In this document: positions 1 to 8,790 of the stretch, one piece after another | Position numbering within the stretch: position 1 is the stretch's first letter | Layout of the letters: each line of letters begins with the position of its first letter | Assembly: GCF_003385495.1 (NCBI RefSeq) | Contig: NZ_QNUH01000001.1 | Coordinates: forward strand, 186,001 to 250,000 | Origin: Chryseobacterium elymi | GTDB taxonomy: Bacteria > Bacteroidota > Bacteroidia > Flavobacteriales > Weeksellaceae | Reading direction: 5' to 3' | DNA length: 64,000 bases | Translations under genes and position numbers: made by a program | Notes under the pieces: generated by a model | Database searches by the model: none | Told to the model about the DNA's origin: nothing | Seen by the model: the letters and a program-made list of their open reading frames with translations, nothing else

Positions 1-1
1 A

Positions 2-502
2 TTCAATTACTATACCGCGGTTATTATCCGGGATTTCCTTGCCAATTTGACTGATAATGATGTAAAGATAAAATGGCCGAATGATATTATCCTTAAAAAT
101 AAAAAAATCGTTGGAATTTTAATTGAAAAGAAAAAAATTAATCAAAACAATTATTTCATCATTGGAGCAGGCTTCAATGTTCTGCAGGATTATTTTGACG
201 AAATATCGCATGCAGGATCACTTCTGACGCAGACAGGACAGGTTTATGACCTTGAGGACTTTGTATCAAATCTTCACGAATACCTGTCAGAAAAGCTGAA
301 AAATATTCCATCTGAACAGAAAATTATTGATCAATTCAACCGGAATTTATACCGTAAAGATGAGATCTCGGTCTTTGAAATAGAAAAAGAGAGACAAAAT
401 GGCATTATACGAAATGCTGACGAAAAGGGAGAACTGTGGATAGAGCTTGAAAAGGATGGGTTAAAGTCTTTCTATCATAAAGAGGTCAAACTTCTTTACT
501 GA
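2..502 (+). CDS. birA: Biotin--[acetyl-CoA-carboxylase] ligase, 3' part
   Basis: Open from the window edge in frame 2, so the N-terminus is missing; about 166 C-terminal residues are visible. The KWPNDI motif followed by a GILIE strand is the signature of the catalytic core of the BirA/LplA fold, which activates biotin with ATP and attaches it to the carrier lysine of acetyl-CoA carboxylase. A small C-terminal domain follows. Whether a DNA-binding wHTH is present upstream cannot be seen. The last 7 bases overlap the end of the convergent LptF/G permease gene. Family call is firm; the 5' limit is the window edge. Confidence 0.9.
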   Translation, partial: FNYYTAVIIRDFLANLTDNDVKIKWPNDIILKNKKIVGILIEKKKINQNNYFIIGAGFNVLQDYFDEISHAGSLLTQTGQVYDLEDFVSNLHEYLSEKLKNIPSEQKIIDQFNRNLYRKDEISVFEIEKERQNGIIRNADEKGELWIELEKDGLKSFYHKEVKLLY

Positions 503-1608
503 TTAGCTCTTTTCAGATACAGGTATAAGGTAAGCGGAAAAAATACCATATTAGGAAGCCACATGGCCACGGCCGGCGAAAGACTTCTGTTCTCTGAAAC
601 TACTTTTAAGGCTTCAAAGGAGAAAACGAAAACAAACGCCAGAGAAATCCCTATCGCCAGGTTTACACCAAGACCTCCTCTCTTCTTCTGAGACGCCAGC
701 GAAAGTGCCAGGAATGTTAAAATAATAATAGCAACCGGCATTGAAGTTCTCTGATGAAATTCATTAAGATAAGAATTCAGATTACTGTTTCCTCTTTCTT
801 TTTCCCTGTCGATGAATTTGATAAGTTCGGGGGTGGTTTTATTCTGACCAAGCAATTCATTCGGGAAAAGCTCTTCAGGAGAATGCCCATAATTTTTCCT
901 CATTTCAACCCCGTTACCCAGCTTTTCAGTATTATCTTTATTGACGGTTTTTTCCAGGTAGTTGGTAATGATGAACTGTTTTTTAGCTTTGTCCCAATAT
1001 ACTTCTGACCCTTTCAGCTCATAGATCATCTTTCTGTTTTTATCAAATTTCTGATAAACAAAACCTGAACCTCTGGTTTCTCTTTTATTCCAGGAATTCA
1101 CGAAGATGTATTCTGATTTACTGAACTGGGCAGACGCAGGGCCTGTCCCCAGGATCTTTTCTTTGTTCGCGGCATTATAAGTATAGGCTTCCAGCTCATT
1201 TTTCTTGATATTTGCCCACGGAAGCACCATATGATTCACCACAAGCGATATCGCTGCAATTAAGACAGATGTATACAGATAAGGTTTTGCAAATCTGTGG
1301 AAACTGGCTCCACTACTGATTACGGCAACAATTTCGGTATTATTTGCCATTCTTGATGTGAAATAAATCACAGAAATAAACACAAGGATAGCCAGGAAGG
1401 TTACGACAAGGTTAATAATCCAGAACGGATAAAAATGGATAAGGAAATACATTACATCCAGCTTGGGATCCAATGCTTTTGCATTTTCTATTCTTGGAAT
1501 CTTTTGCTGCACATCGATCACCAATACAATTATAGACAGCAATATCAGCATGAAACTGAATGTTCCAAGGTATTTTTTAATGATATATCTGTCTATAATT
1601 TTGATCAT
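496..1608 (-). CDS. LptF/LptG family permease (lipopolysaccharide export)
   Basis: A 370-residue integral membrane protein starting with the typical IIDRYIIKKYLGTF amphipathic entry helix, with hydrophobic segments near residues 12-32, 58-82 and 103-125, a soluble beta-jellyroll-like middle (about 140-270) and three more segments at the C-terminus (about 290-365). This is the YjgP/YjgQ architecture of the inner-membrane subunits that, with the LptB ATPase, extract LPS. Its length fits the LptG-like branch of Bacteroidota, but F versus G cannot be decided here. The start lies 13 nt after the tgt stop, so the two are probably cotranscribed. Confidence 0.88.
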   Translation of the reverse strand: MIKIIDRYIIKKYLGTFSFMLILLSIIVLVIDVQQKIPRIENAKALDPKLDVMYFLIHFYPFWIINLVVTFLAILVFISVIYFTSRMANNTEIVAVISSGASFHRFAKPYLYTSVLIAAISLVVNHMVLPWANIKKNELEAYTYNAANKEKILGTGPASAQFSKSEYIFVNSWNKRETRGSGFVYQKFDKNRKMIYELKGSEVYWDKAKKQFIITNYLEKTVNKDNTEKLGNGVEMRKNYGHSPEELFPNELLGQNKTTPELIKFIDREKERGNSNLNSYLNEFHQRTSMPVAIIILTFLALSLASQKKRGGLGVNLAIGISLAFVFVFSFEALKVVSENRSLSPAVAMWLPNMVFFPLTLYLYLKRANQ

Positions 1609-1621
1609 GATGTTTTGTTCT

Positions 1622-2752
1622 TTAAAGTCTCTGTCTAAGGACCGGTACTACAGATTTTTTCCATTCATAGAAATCACCTGCCACAATATGCTCTCTCGCC
1701 ACTTTTACAAGGTCCAAATAAAAGGCCAGATTATGTACGGACGCAATCTGTTTGGCAAGATATTCTTTCGACACAAATAAATGGCGCAGATATGCTTTTG
1801 AATATTCTCTGTCTACATAACTCGTTCCAAATTCATCCAGAGCAGAAAAATCACGCTTCCATTTTTCATTTTTAAGATTCATTACGCCCTGCCATGTGAA
1901 AAGCATTGCATTTCTGGCATTTCTGGTAGGCATTACACAATCCATCATATCAATACCCAAGCCGATGGACTCAAGGATATTCCATGGAGTTCCTACCCCC
2001 ATAAGGTATCTTGGTTTATCTTTTGGAAGAATATCCGTGACTTCATCCGTAATTCTGTACATTTCTTCTTCCGGCTCTCCTACGGAAAGTCCTCCGATTG
2101 CATTTCCTTCTGCACCTGCTTCGGAAATAACTTCTGCTGACATTTTTCTAAGATCCGAATAGGTAGATCCCTGAACAATCGGGAAAAGTCTTTGTTTATA
2201 TCCGTAAATCTCTTTATTTTGCTCGGTCCACTCAATACATCTTTTCAGCCAACGGTGTGTAAGCTCCATAGATGTTTTGGCCTGATTGTATTCACAAGGA
2301 TAGGGCGTACACTCATCAAAAGCCATGAAAATATCTGCCCCAATCTGTCTCTGGATTTCCATAGATTTTTCCGGGGTAAACATATGATAACTTCCGTCGA
2401 TATGAGATTTGAATTTTACGCCTTCTTCGGACATTTTTCTGCTTTTGGAAAGCGAAAACACCTGAAAGCCTCCTGAATCGGTAAGAATCGGCAGATCCCA
2501 GTTCATAAACTTGTGCAGCCCTCCTGCTTCCTGCATAATATCCATTGTTGGACGAAGATACAGGTGGTAGGTGTTACCCAGAATAATCTGGGCTTTAATG
2601 TCTTCTTTTAATTCTCTCTGATGAACTGTTTTCACACTTGCTACAGTTCCTACAGGCATAAAGATAGGCGTCTGGATCTTCCCGTGGTCTGTAGTGATTT
2701 CTCCTGCTCTTGCTTTTCCTTCAGAGGTTTTCTCTATATTAAAAAATTTCAT
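1622..2752 (-). CDS. tgt: tRNA-guanine(34) transglycosylase (queuine tRNA-ribosyltransferase)
   Basis: 376 residues, full length. It exchanges guanine-34 of GUN-anticodon tRNAs for preQ1. DSGGFQVFSLS, the GGLSVGEP loop and DCVMPTRNARN (Asp271, the likely nucleophile) are present. The usual CxCxxC zinc site of bacterial TGT is replaced by GxSxxD at residues 309-314, while the histidine of VHNL is kept; from memory other flavobacterial TGTs also lack the cysteines, so this is probably a lineage trait and not decay. It is followed after 13 nt by the Lpt permease gene. Confidence 0.95.
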   Translation of the reverse strand: MKFFNIEKTSEGKARAGEITTDHGKIQTPIFMPVGTVASVKTVHQRELKEDIKAQIILGNTYHLYLRPTMDIMQEAGGLHKFMNWDLPILTDSGGFQVFSLSKSRKMSEEGVKFKSHIDGSYHMFTPEKSMEIQRQIGADIFMAFDECTPYPCEYNQAKTSMELTHRWLKRCIEWTEQNKEIYGYKQRLFPIVQGSTYSDLRKMSAEVISEAGAEGNAIGGLSVGEPEEEMYRITDEVTDILPKDKPRYLMGVGTPWNILESIGLGIDMMDCVMPTRNARNAMLFTWQGVMNLKNEKWKRDFSALDEFGTSYVDREYSKAYLRHLFVSKEYLAKQIASVHNLAFYLDLVKVAREHIVAGDFYEWKKSVVPVLRQRL

Positions 2753-2821
2753 TCGTATATTCTTTTAATTCGCTGGTATTGCGTTTCAGCTTTACAGGCA
2801 GAAACGTTTCCGCATCATAAA

Positions 2822-3190
2822 TTACCTGTTTAGGACGGGTATATTTCCGCTGTTTTTCAGCTTGTCTTGTATGTATTTATCCGCTTTCGGGTCTTTTTTT
2901 AATACTATTTTCTGTGCGTCTTCCGCAATATCCTTCATTTTGTCTTTAGCAACATAATATTTAAAACTTTCTACAAAATTTTCAGCTTTTACCTGATGTG
3001 TTTTAAGGACAAATCTTGTTCCTTCTTCTAAATTTTTGTTTTGATATATAATAACAGCCTGATCTGTAATCGCCAGGTCAGCCAGAATTTCAGCCATCTT
3101 TTCAGGCTCGATCAAATTTTTAGGCTTGTCGATATAGTCGCTGCATGAGAACATACAAAGCATAACGAAAATGAAGACCAGTTTTCTCAT
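2822..3190 (-). CDS. DUF4296 family lipoprotein
   Basis: 122 residues from the ATG at 3190, whose ATGA overlaps the stop of the upstream glycosyltransferase gene; an in-frame ATG 24 nt further upstream is less likely because it would precede the signal peptide. The N-terminus MRKLVFIFVMLCMFSCS is a lipoprotein signal with a lipidated Cys. The rest is a small helical domain (ILADLAITDQAV) characteristic of DUF4296 of Bacteroidota. Function unknown. The coupling to a dolichol-phosphate-mannose-synthase-like enzyme suggests an envelope role but proves nothing. Confidence 0.8.
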   Translation of the reverse strand: MRKLVFIFVMLCMFSCSDYIDKPKNLIEPEKMAEILADLAITDQAVIIYQNKNLEEGTRFVLKTHQVKAENFVESFKYYVAKDKMKDIAEDAQKIVLKKDPKADKYIQDKLKNSGNIPVLNR

Positions 3191-3903
3191 AATCTTTTGA
3201 TTATTGATTTCCATTTTAAATTTAAAACTCCAAATACAGCTTCATGAATAATTCCACCGTTCATTTTACTTTCTCCTAAAATTCTGTTGGTAAATATAAT
3301 AGGAACTTCTACAATTTTAAAACCTTTTTTAAAAGCTCTGAATTTCATTTCGATCTGAAAGCCGTATCCTTTAAGCTTCACATTATTCAAACCTATTTCT
3401 TCGAGAACTTTTCTGGAAAAACAGACAAAGCCTGCGGTTGTATCATGAATCGGGAGTCCCAAAATAAACCTTACATATTTGGAAGCAAAATAGGAAAGCA
3501 GAACCCTTCCCATTGGCCAGTTCACCACATTTACTCCTTTTGAATAGCGTGATCCTATTGCCATATCTGCATTTACGCAGGCTTCAAAAAGCTTAGGCAG
3601 ATCACTTGGATTATGTGAAAAATCGGCATCCATCTCAAAGATATAGTCATATTTGTTTTCGATAGCCCATTTAAATCCGTGAATATATGCTTTTCCCAAT
3701 CCGTCTTTCACATGTCTTACCGACATATGGAGATGATGTGGAAATCTTTTCTGAAGGTCTCTAACTACTTCTGCTGTTCCGTCCGGGGAAGAGTCATCCA
3801 CCACTAGAATATGAAAGTCGTCTTCCAATGCAAAAACTGCGGAAATAATATTTTCTATATTTTCCTTTTCGTTGTAGGTAGGGATGATGACGAGTTTTTT
3901 CAT
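3187..3903 (-). CDS. Glycosyltransferase family 2, polyprenol-phosphate mannose synthase-like
   Basis: 238 residues from the ATG at 3903. VIIPTYNEKENIENII, VVDDSSPDGTAEVV and EMDADFSHNP (metal-binding DxD) are the nucleotide-sugar-binding elements of GT2; the GLPIHDTTAGF and GYGFQIEMKFRA segments match DPM1-type enzymes that transfer mannose or glucose from a nucleotide sugar to polyprenyl phosphate. There is no C-terminal membrane domain, as in the short DPM1 form. A -7 element lies 9 nt before the ATG, supporting this start over an upstream ATG at 3948. The stop overlaps the DUF4296 start by 4 nt. Confidence 0.88.
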   Translation of the reverse strand: MKKLVIIPTYNEKENIENIISAVFALEDDFHILVVDDSSPDGTAEVVRDLQKRFPHHLHMSVRHVKDGLGKAYIHGFKWAIENKYDYIFEMDADFSHNPSDLPKLFEACVNADMAIGSRYSKGVNVVNWPMGRVLLSYFASKYVRFILGLPIHDTTAGFVCFSRKVLEEIGLNNVKLKGYGFQIEMKFRAFKKGFKIVEVPIIFTNRILGESKMNGGIIHEAVFGVLNLKWKSIIKRL

Positions 3904-3912
3904 TTCAATTTG

Positions 3913-3920
3913 CAAAGATA
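3913..3920 (-). promoter_or_regulatory. -7 promoter element (TATCTTTG) of the GT2 gene
   Basis: On the minus strand TATCTTTG matches the flavobacterial consensus TAnnTTTG and ends 9 nt before the ATG, predicting a very short or absent leader. Confidence 0.6.
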
Positions 3921-3957
3921 GTTTATTTAACCTTTTTATTTTATACAAAATAATCTA

Positions 3958-3965
3958 TAATTTTG
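3958..3965 (+). promoter_or_regulatory. -7 promoter element (TAATTTTG) of the DUF4271 gene
   Basis: Matches TAnnTTTG and lies 14 nt before the TTG start proposed at 3980. It is divergent from the GT2 promoter 40 bp away. Confidence 0.55.
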
Positions 3966-3979
3966 CAAAAAACATTCCT

Positions 3980-4648
3980 TTGCTGTTATCACAAAACTAT
4001 ATAAACCACGTAAGAATACCTGAGAACAATGACTGGGTAATCTTTATATTAATAGGATGTATATTTCTGTATGTGTTCATGATGAATATCATAGAAAGGG
4101 ATGCCAGCCTGAAAGACTTTCTGCTTCAGAAATATTTTGATGCCAGCAATAACCTTCCGAGCTGGATTATCACTTCCTGTGTAACGGCACTTACTTTATC
4201 TGCTTTACTTTCACAATACATTCCCATTGTTCCTAAATATATTAATGATATGCAGCTTTTCGGGTATCAGCTTAATAAATTTGGGTATACATTACTGGCA
4301 GTCATATTTTTTTACACCTCGAAATCTGCATTGGGCTTTTTATTTTACCAAAGCATAGGCGATGGCAAAAAATGGACTATTTTTTATTTTACCTCTACAA
4401 AATTTTACTTCATTCTTTCGTTTTTATTAATAATTCTGTGTATAACCCACTATTATTTCCCGATAGACAGAAATAAAATATTTTTGTACTACTTCTACTT
4501 CTTTGCATTTGTCGCAGTTTTCAAGATTTTCTTCTATTTGTTTCACAAAAACAATATACTTCCCGAAAAATGGTATTATAAATTTTTGTATATTTGCACC
4601 CTCCAAATCGCACCTTTATTGTTGCTTTGGAAGTTGTTATTTTTTTAA
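3980..4648 (+). CDS. DUF4271 family membrane protein
   Basis: Integral membrane protein, about 222 residues. There is no ATG before the conserved RIPENNDW start region; a TTG at 3980, 14 nt after a -7 element, is the best start, although the reading frame stays open upstream into the GT2 gene. Hydrophobic segments occur near residues 18-37, 60-80, 100-120, 140-160 and 170-220. DUF4271 is a Bacteroidota-specific family of unknown function. It is followed after 9 nt by hemD, an arrangement common in flavobacteria from memory. Confidence 0.75.
   Translation: MLLSQNYINHVRIPENNDWVIFILIGCIFLYVFMMNIIERDASLKDFLLQKYFDASNNLPSWIITSCVTALTLSALLSQYIPIVPKYINDMQLFGYQLNKFGYTLLAVIFFYTSKSALGFLFYQSIGDGKKWTIFYFTSTKFYFILSFLLIILCITHYYFPIDRNKIFLYYFYFFAFVAVFKIFFYLFHKNNILPEKWYYKFLYICTLQIAPLLLLWKLLFF
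4589..4596 (+). promoter_or_regulatory. -7 promoter element (TATATTTG), possible internal hemD promoter
   Basis: TATATTTG inside the end of the DUF4271 gene, about 61 nt before the hemD start; it could give hemD its own transcript. Confidence 0.4.
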
Positions 4649-4657
4649 TAAAAGTCA

Positions 4658-5401
4658 ATGATGAGAATAAAGTCTATATTGGTTTCTCAACCAGCGCCTA
4701 GTGAGTCTTCTCCATATCTGGATATAGCAAAGAAGGAAAAAATAAAGATTGATTTCCGTCCTTTCATCCACGTCGAAGGAGTTGACAACAAAGAACTAAG
4801 AACTCAGAAGATCGATCTGACGCAGTTTACTGGGATTATTTTCACCAGCAAAAATGCGATAGACCATTACTTCAGACTCGCCGAAGAATTGCGCTTTGCA
4901 GTTCCGGATACGATGAGATATATCTGCCAGTCTGAGGCTATAGCCAACTATCTTCAGAAACATATCGTTTATAGAAAGAGAAAGATCAGCTTTGGGGAGA
5001 AAAACTTCTCGGATCTACTGCCTCTATTTAAAAAATTTCCTACTGAAAAATATCTTCTGCCATCTTCAGACGTCCTAAGCCCGGATATTGTAAAAACTAT
5101 GGAAACTGCCAATGTGGACTGGACAAGAGCAATCATGTACAGAACAGTATGCAGCGACCTTACGGATATCAATGCTAAAGATTATGATATGCTAATCTTT
5201 TTCAGTCCACAGGGAATCAAATCTCTTCAGCAGAATTTCCCGAATTTTAAGCAGGAAGAAACAAAGATTGGTGTTTTCGGAAATACTACTTTAGCAGCAG
5301 CGGAAGAAGCGGGCCTAAAGGTAGACCTCATGGCACCCACAAAGGAGACCCCATCTATGACAATGGCACTTGAAAAGTACATTAAAGCTCTTCATAAATA
5401 G
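4658..5401 (+). CDS. hemD: Uroporphyrinogen-III synthase
   Basis: 247 residues (two adjacent ATGs, 4658 and 4661). SILVSQPAP at the start, the TGIIFTSKNAIDHYF segment and the second half with DMLIFFSPQGIKSL and IGVFGNTTLAAAEEAGL are the two-lobed HemD fold that closes hydroxymethylbilane into uroporphyrinogen III for haem synthesis. The family is weakly conserved, but these segments and the length agree. Followed by a strong terminator. Confidence 0.88.
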   Translation: MMRIKSILVSQPAPSESSPYLDIAKKEKIKIDFRPFIHVEGVDNKELRTQKIDLTQFTGIIFTSKNAIDHYFRLAEELRFAVPDTMRYICQSEAIANYLQKHIVYRKRKISFGEKNFSDLLPLFKKFPTEKYLLPSSDVLSPDIVKTMETANVDWTRAIMYRTVCSDLTDINAKDYDMLIFFSPQGIKSLQQNFPNFKQEETKIGVFGNTTLAAAEEAGLKVDLMAPTKETPSMTMALEKYIKALHK

Positions 5402-5420
5402 ACTTTAATACTCAATAGAA

Positions 5421-5460
5421 AACAGCCATCTTTTCAATACAGGAAAGATGGCTGTTTTTT
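5421..5460 (+). terminator. Rho-independent terminator after hemD
   Basis: Perfect stem ACAGCCATCTTT / AAAGATGGCTGT with a 10-nt loop followed by a T run, 20 nt after the hemD stop. Confidence 0.9.
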
Positions 5461-5572
5461 AACTAAATTTGAACAAGAATTAATATTGAATGAAAAATGT
5501 CCTGTAAACTCTTTTCAAAACAAGAAAAACTATAGCACATTACACCAGGCCAAATAAATTTAAAATATTTAA

Positions 5573-7621
5573 ATGAAAGCTCCACAGGCAAAAAAAATAG
5601 AAAAAATACTAGAAATACACGGCGACAGAAGAATTGACAATTACTTTTGGCTTAATGAAAGGGAAAATCCTGAAGTCATGCAATATCTTGAAGAGGAAAA
5701 TGCCTATGAAGAGTTTATGATGAAAGACACCGAGGCATTTCAGGAAGAACTTTTCGAAGAAATGAAAGCCCGCTACAAAAAAGACGATGAGTCTCTCCCT
5801 TATTTTTTTAACGGATACTGGTACATCGTACGCTATGAAGAAGGAAAAGAATATCCTATCTTCTGCAGAAAGCATAAAAGCCTGGATAATGAAGAAGAAA
5901 TTATTGTTGATGTAAATGTTTTAGCAGAAGGCGAAACCTATTTTGAAGTAGGCAGTGTAGCTGTTTCCCCTAATAATGAACTGGTTTCTTTTTCATCGGA
6001 TAACGTAAGCCGCAGGATTTATACCATTAACTTTAAAAACCTTATAACAGGAGAAATTTTCCCGGACCAAATCCTGAACACTACAGGAAAGGCAGTGTGG
6101 GCCAATGACAATGAACACGTTTTCTACATCAGAAAAGATGAGAGTTTACGAGCCTTCCAAGTGTACAGACATAAGCTTGGCACTGATGCTTCGGAAGATG
6201 TTTTGATTTTTCATGAAGAGGATGATACTTTTGACGTGAATGTCTTCAAGACAAAATCAATGCAGTATATTTTCATTGCCAGTTCCAGCACGATTTCCGA
6301 CGAGCACAGATTTATTCCTTCTGACAATGTTTTTTCGGAATGGAAAATCATCCAGCCCAGAGCAGATGATCTGGAATATTCAGTAGAACATTTTGAAGAT
6401 GAATTTTACATCATCACCAATGCAGATGACGCAACTAATTTTAAAATCGTAAAGACGAAAATTGAGAACTGCGGAATGGAGAACTGGATAGATGTTATTC
6501 CACACCGTCCTGAAGTTCTACTGGAAGGTTTTGAAATTTTCAGGGATTATCTGGTCCTTGAAGAAAGAGAACACGGGCTTCTCCAGATCAAAATCATTGA
6601 TGAAAAAACCCAGGAATCTTATTATCTCCCTTTTTCCGATCCAACATATACTACTTACATCGGGATCAATATGGAATTTGACACTGAAGTTCTCCGTTAT
6701 GGCTACACGTCACTGACACAGCCAAGCTCAACATATGAGTACAACATGAAGGAGAAAACAACTCAGCTCCTGAAACAGCAGGAAGTTCTTGGCGGAAAAT
6801 TTGTTCCTGAAAATTATATTTCAGAAAGAATCTGGGCAGAATCCAGAGACGGAAAAACAAGGATTCCAATTTCTTTAGTCTATCATAAAGACACCAAAAA
6901 ATCTGCAGACACGCCTTTGCTGTTATATGGTTACGGAAGTTACGGACATACTGTAGATGCGAGTTTTTCCAATGTAAGACTTTCTATTTTAGACAGAGGG
7001 TTTATTTACGCCATTGCTCATATCCGCGGTGGAGAATATCTGGGCAGAGAATGGTATGAGGACGGCAAAATGCTTTTCAAGAAAAATACATTCTTCGATT
7101 TCATTGATGCCGGAAAGCATTTAATTAAAGAAAATTATACATCTTCCAATCACATGTATGCGATGGGCGGAAGCGCAGGCGGACTTCTGGTAGGGGCCGT
7201 TATGAATTATGAGCCTAAGCTTTTTAACGGAATTGTAGCACAGGTTCCATTTGTAGATGTGGTGACAACGATGCTGGATGAAACTATTCCATTGACAACC
7301 GGAGAATATGATGAATGGGGAAATCCGAATGACAAGGAATATTATCAGTACATGAAGGAATATTCTCCTTATGACAATGTTGAAGCGAAAGATTATCCCC
7401 ATATGCTGATCACAACAGGCCTTCACGATTCTCAGGTACAATACTGGGAACCGGCAAAATGGACTGCTAAACTGAGAGAACTGAAAACAGATGATCATCT
7501 TTTACTATTCAAAACCGATATGAGCTCAGGACATGGCGGAGCAAGCGGAAGATTTGAATCACTGAAGGAAGATGCCCTGGAATATGCGTTTTTATTAAAA
7601 TTAGAAAATACAAAAAAATGA
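5573..7621 (+). CDS. ptrB: S9 family peptidase, oligopeptidase B-like
   Basis: 682 residues, the normal length of oligopeptidase B. An N-terminal beta-propeller (about 1-400; begins RIDNYFWLNERENPEV, the classical S9A start) precedes an alpha/beta hydrolase domain. The catalytic triad can be placed: Ser534 in GGSAGG, Asp619 in GLHDSQVQYWEP and His654 in SSGHGGASGR. The family cleaves short peptides, usually after basic residues. No signal peptide is seen, so a cytoplasmic location is likely. Its stop overlaps the start of the next small gene (ATGA), indicating translational coupling. Confidence 0.92.
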   Translation: MKAPQAKKIEKILEIHGDRRIDNYFWLNERENPEVMQYLEEENAYEEFMMKDTEAFQEELFEEMKARYKKDDESLPYFFNGYWYIVRYEEGKEYPIFCRKHKSLDNEEEIIVDVNVLAEGETYFEVGSVAVSPNNELVSFSSDNVSRRIYTINFKNLITGEIFPDQILNTTGKAVWANDNEHVFYIRKDESLRAFQVYRHKLGTDASEDVLIFHEEDDTFDVNVFKTKSMQYIFIASSSTISDEHRFIPSDNVFSEWKIIQPRADDLEYSVEHFEDEFYIITNADDATNFKIVKTKIENCGMENWIDVIPHRPEVLLEGFEIFRDYLVLEEREHGLLQIKIIDEKTQESYYLPFSDPTYTTYIGINMEFDTEVLRYGYTSLTQPSSTYEYNMKEKTTQLLKQQEVLGGKFVPENYISERIWAESRDGKTRIPISLVYHKDTKKSADTPLLLYGYGSYGHTVDASFSNVRLSILDRGFIYAIAHIRGGEYLGREWYEDGKMLFKKNTFFDFIDAGKHLIKENYTSSNHMYAMGGSAGGLLVGAVMNYEPKLFNGIVAQVPFVDVVTTMLDETIPLTTGEYDEWGNPNDKEYYQYMKEYSPYDNVEAKDYPHMLITTGLHDSQVQYWEPAKWTAKLRELKTDDHLLLFKTDMSSGHGGASGRFESLKEDALEYAFLLKLENTKK

Positions 7622-7959
7622 TCAACGAAGGAGAATACTGGAAAAAAGTAGAACAGTTTTTTGAAGACAATTTTGAAACTGAAAAAAATCCTCCGATTGA
7701 AACACTTTTGTTTCTGATCGGGCTACAGGAACTGGGAAGCGGCCAGCAGAAATATACCAAAGAAGACAAAGTAAACCTGATCCATATTGCAGTGTGCAGA
7801 CTTCTGGAGCCTTTCGGCTACTACAAGTTTACTCATTATGAAGATGGATGGCCACAGTATGACAGGCTGGAAGAGCTTCCGGAATTAAAACCAAACGAAC
7901 AGTCTCTTCTGATGAAAAAAGCAATTATACAATATTTTCAGGAAGAGGAACTGATTTGA
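7618..7959 (+). CDS. Conserved small protein of unknown function
   Basis: 113 residues, ATGA-coupled to the S9 peptidase gene. It is mostly helical and acidic, with no signal or membrane segment. The segment PPIETLLFLIGLQELG followed by YTKEDKVNLIHIAVCRLL looks like an ordered domain; I do not recognise a named family. Coupling suggests coexpression with the peptidase. A bidirectional terminator follows. Confidence 0.75.
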   Translation: MINEGEYWKKVEQFFEDNFETEKNPPIETLLFLIGLQELGSGQQKYTKEDKVNLIHIAVCRLLEPFGYYKFTHYEDGWPQYDRLEELPELKPNEQSLLMKKAIIQYFQEEELI

Positions 7960-8023
7960 TGTGCTGATGGTAATCTACTAATAGGCAATTTGCAATGATG
8001 CATGAATCAATGCATATATAAAA

Positions 8024-8056
8024 TCAAAAAAAGACGGGCTAAGCTCGTCTTTTTCT
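8024..8056. terminator. Bidirectional terminator
   Basis: AGACGGGCT/AGCTCGTCT stem (one G-T pair) flanked by an A run and a T run, between two convergent genes. Confidence 0.85.
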
Positions 8057-8104
8057 TACAAAAAGCCAAAGATAAAAATACATTCTGGCGTTTTAAATTT
8101 CACA

Positions 8105-8590
8105 TTACTTGAGAATTTCATCAAGCTGTGTCAGTCCCATTTTAAATCCTTCCTCAAAGCCCATTTCCAGCTGCTGCTTCATGGCTTCAGAAGTTGGAAA
8201 GTGAATATTGATGGTTACTTTTGTACCTTCTTCTACCCCTGTAAATCCAAGCAGCCATTTTGCCTGTGCAAAATCTTCATTGATATTTCCTTTTTCGTCA
8301 CAGAAGGCATCTACCCCGTCAAAATTTCTATGCTCTGTGATTTCGCCGTATTTTACCTGACCATACATTTTTTCACCTTCCGGCCCTACCATGGCATAAT
8401 GCCAGATTCCGCCTTGTTTAAAATCCTGTTTCACCGTTTCACACTTCCAGGGCTTCGGCGCCCACCATTGATCCAATAATTCGGATTTTGTAAAATAGTC
8501 CCACACTTTTGAAACATCAGCATCATATATTTTCATGACATAGATACTGTTTAAATCAAAATCTTTGTTAAAAATCATATTAGATTCCAT
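8105..8590 (-). CDS. SRPBCC / AHSA1 domain protein
   Basis: 161 residues. The sequence runs VSKVWDYFTKSELLDQWWAPKPW, then GGIWHYAMVGPEGEKMYGQ and a C-terminal amphipathic helix; this is the helix-grip (Bet v1-like) fold of the AHSA1/CalC group. In bacteria these are ligand-binding or stress-associated proteins of mostly unknown role. It stands alone, divergent from the histidine kinase gene with a 200-bp intergenic region. A start at residue 5 (MIFNKDF) is an alternative. Confidence 0.85.
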   Translation of the reverse strand: MESNMIFNKDFDLNSIYVMKIYDADVSKVWDYFTKSELLDQWWAPKPWKCETVKQDFKQGGIWHYAMVGPEGEKMYGQVKYGEITEHRNFDGVDAFCDEKGNINEDFAQAKWLLGFTGVEEGTKVTINIHFPTSEAMKQQLEMGFEEGFKMGLTQLDEILK

Positions 8591-8790
8591 AAGTAATTAT
8601 TTTTATTAAAGCTACATCTTTATCCATTTACAGGACTTTTCATATGGCAAGTTCTTTTAAATTCATAAATATTTGTTAAAAAACTCGCTTTTAAGAAAAA
8701 TTAAACAATTTTTTGGCTCGTTTTTTGTTTATGAAGTCTTAAAATAATTAATTTTAACATTCATTTTTTTCCAATATATAAAATTCAATA

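Noticed and set aside
490..510. Frameshift at the end of birA, because it overlaps the next gene
   Set aside because: The overlap is only 7 nt between convergent genes with both proteins ending at normal family length.
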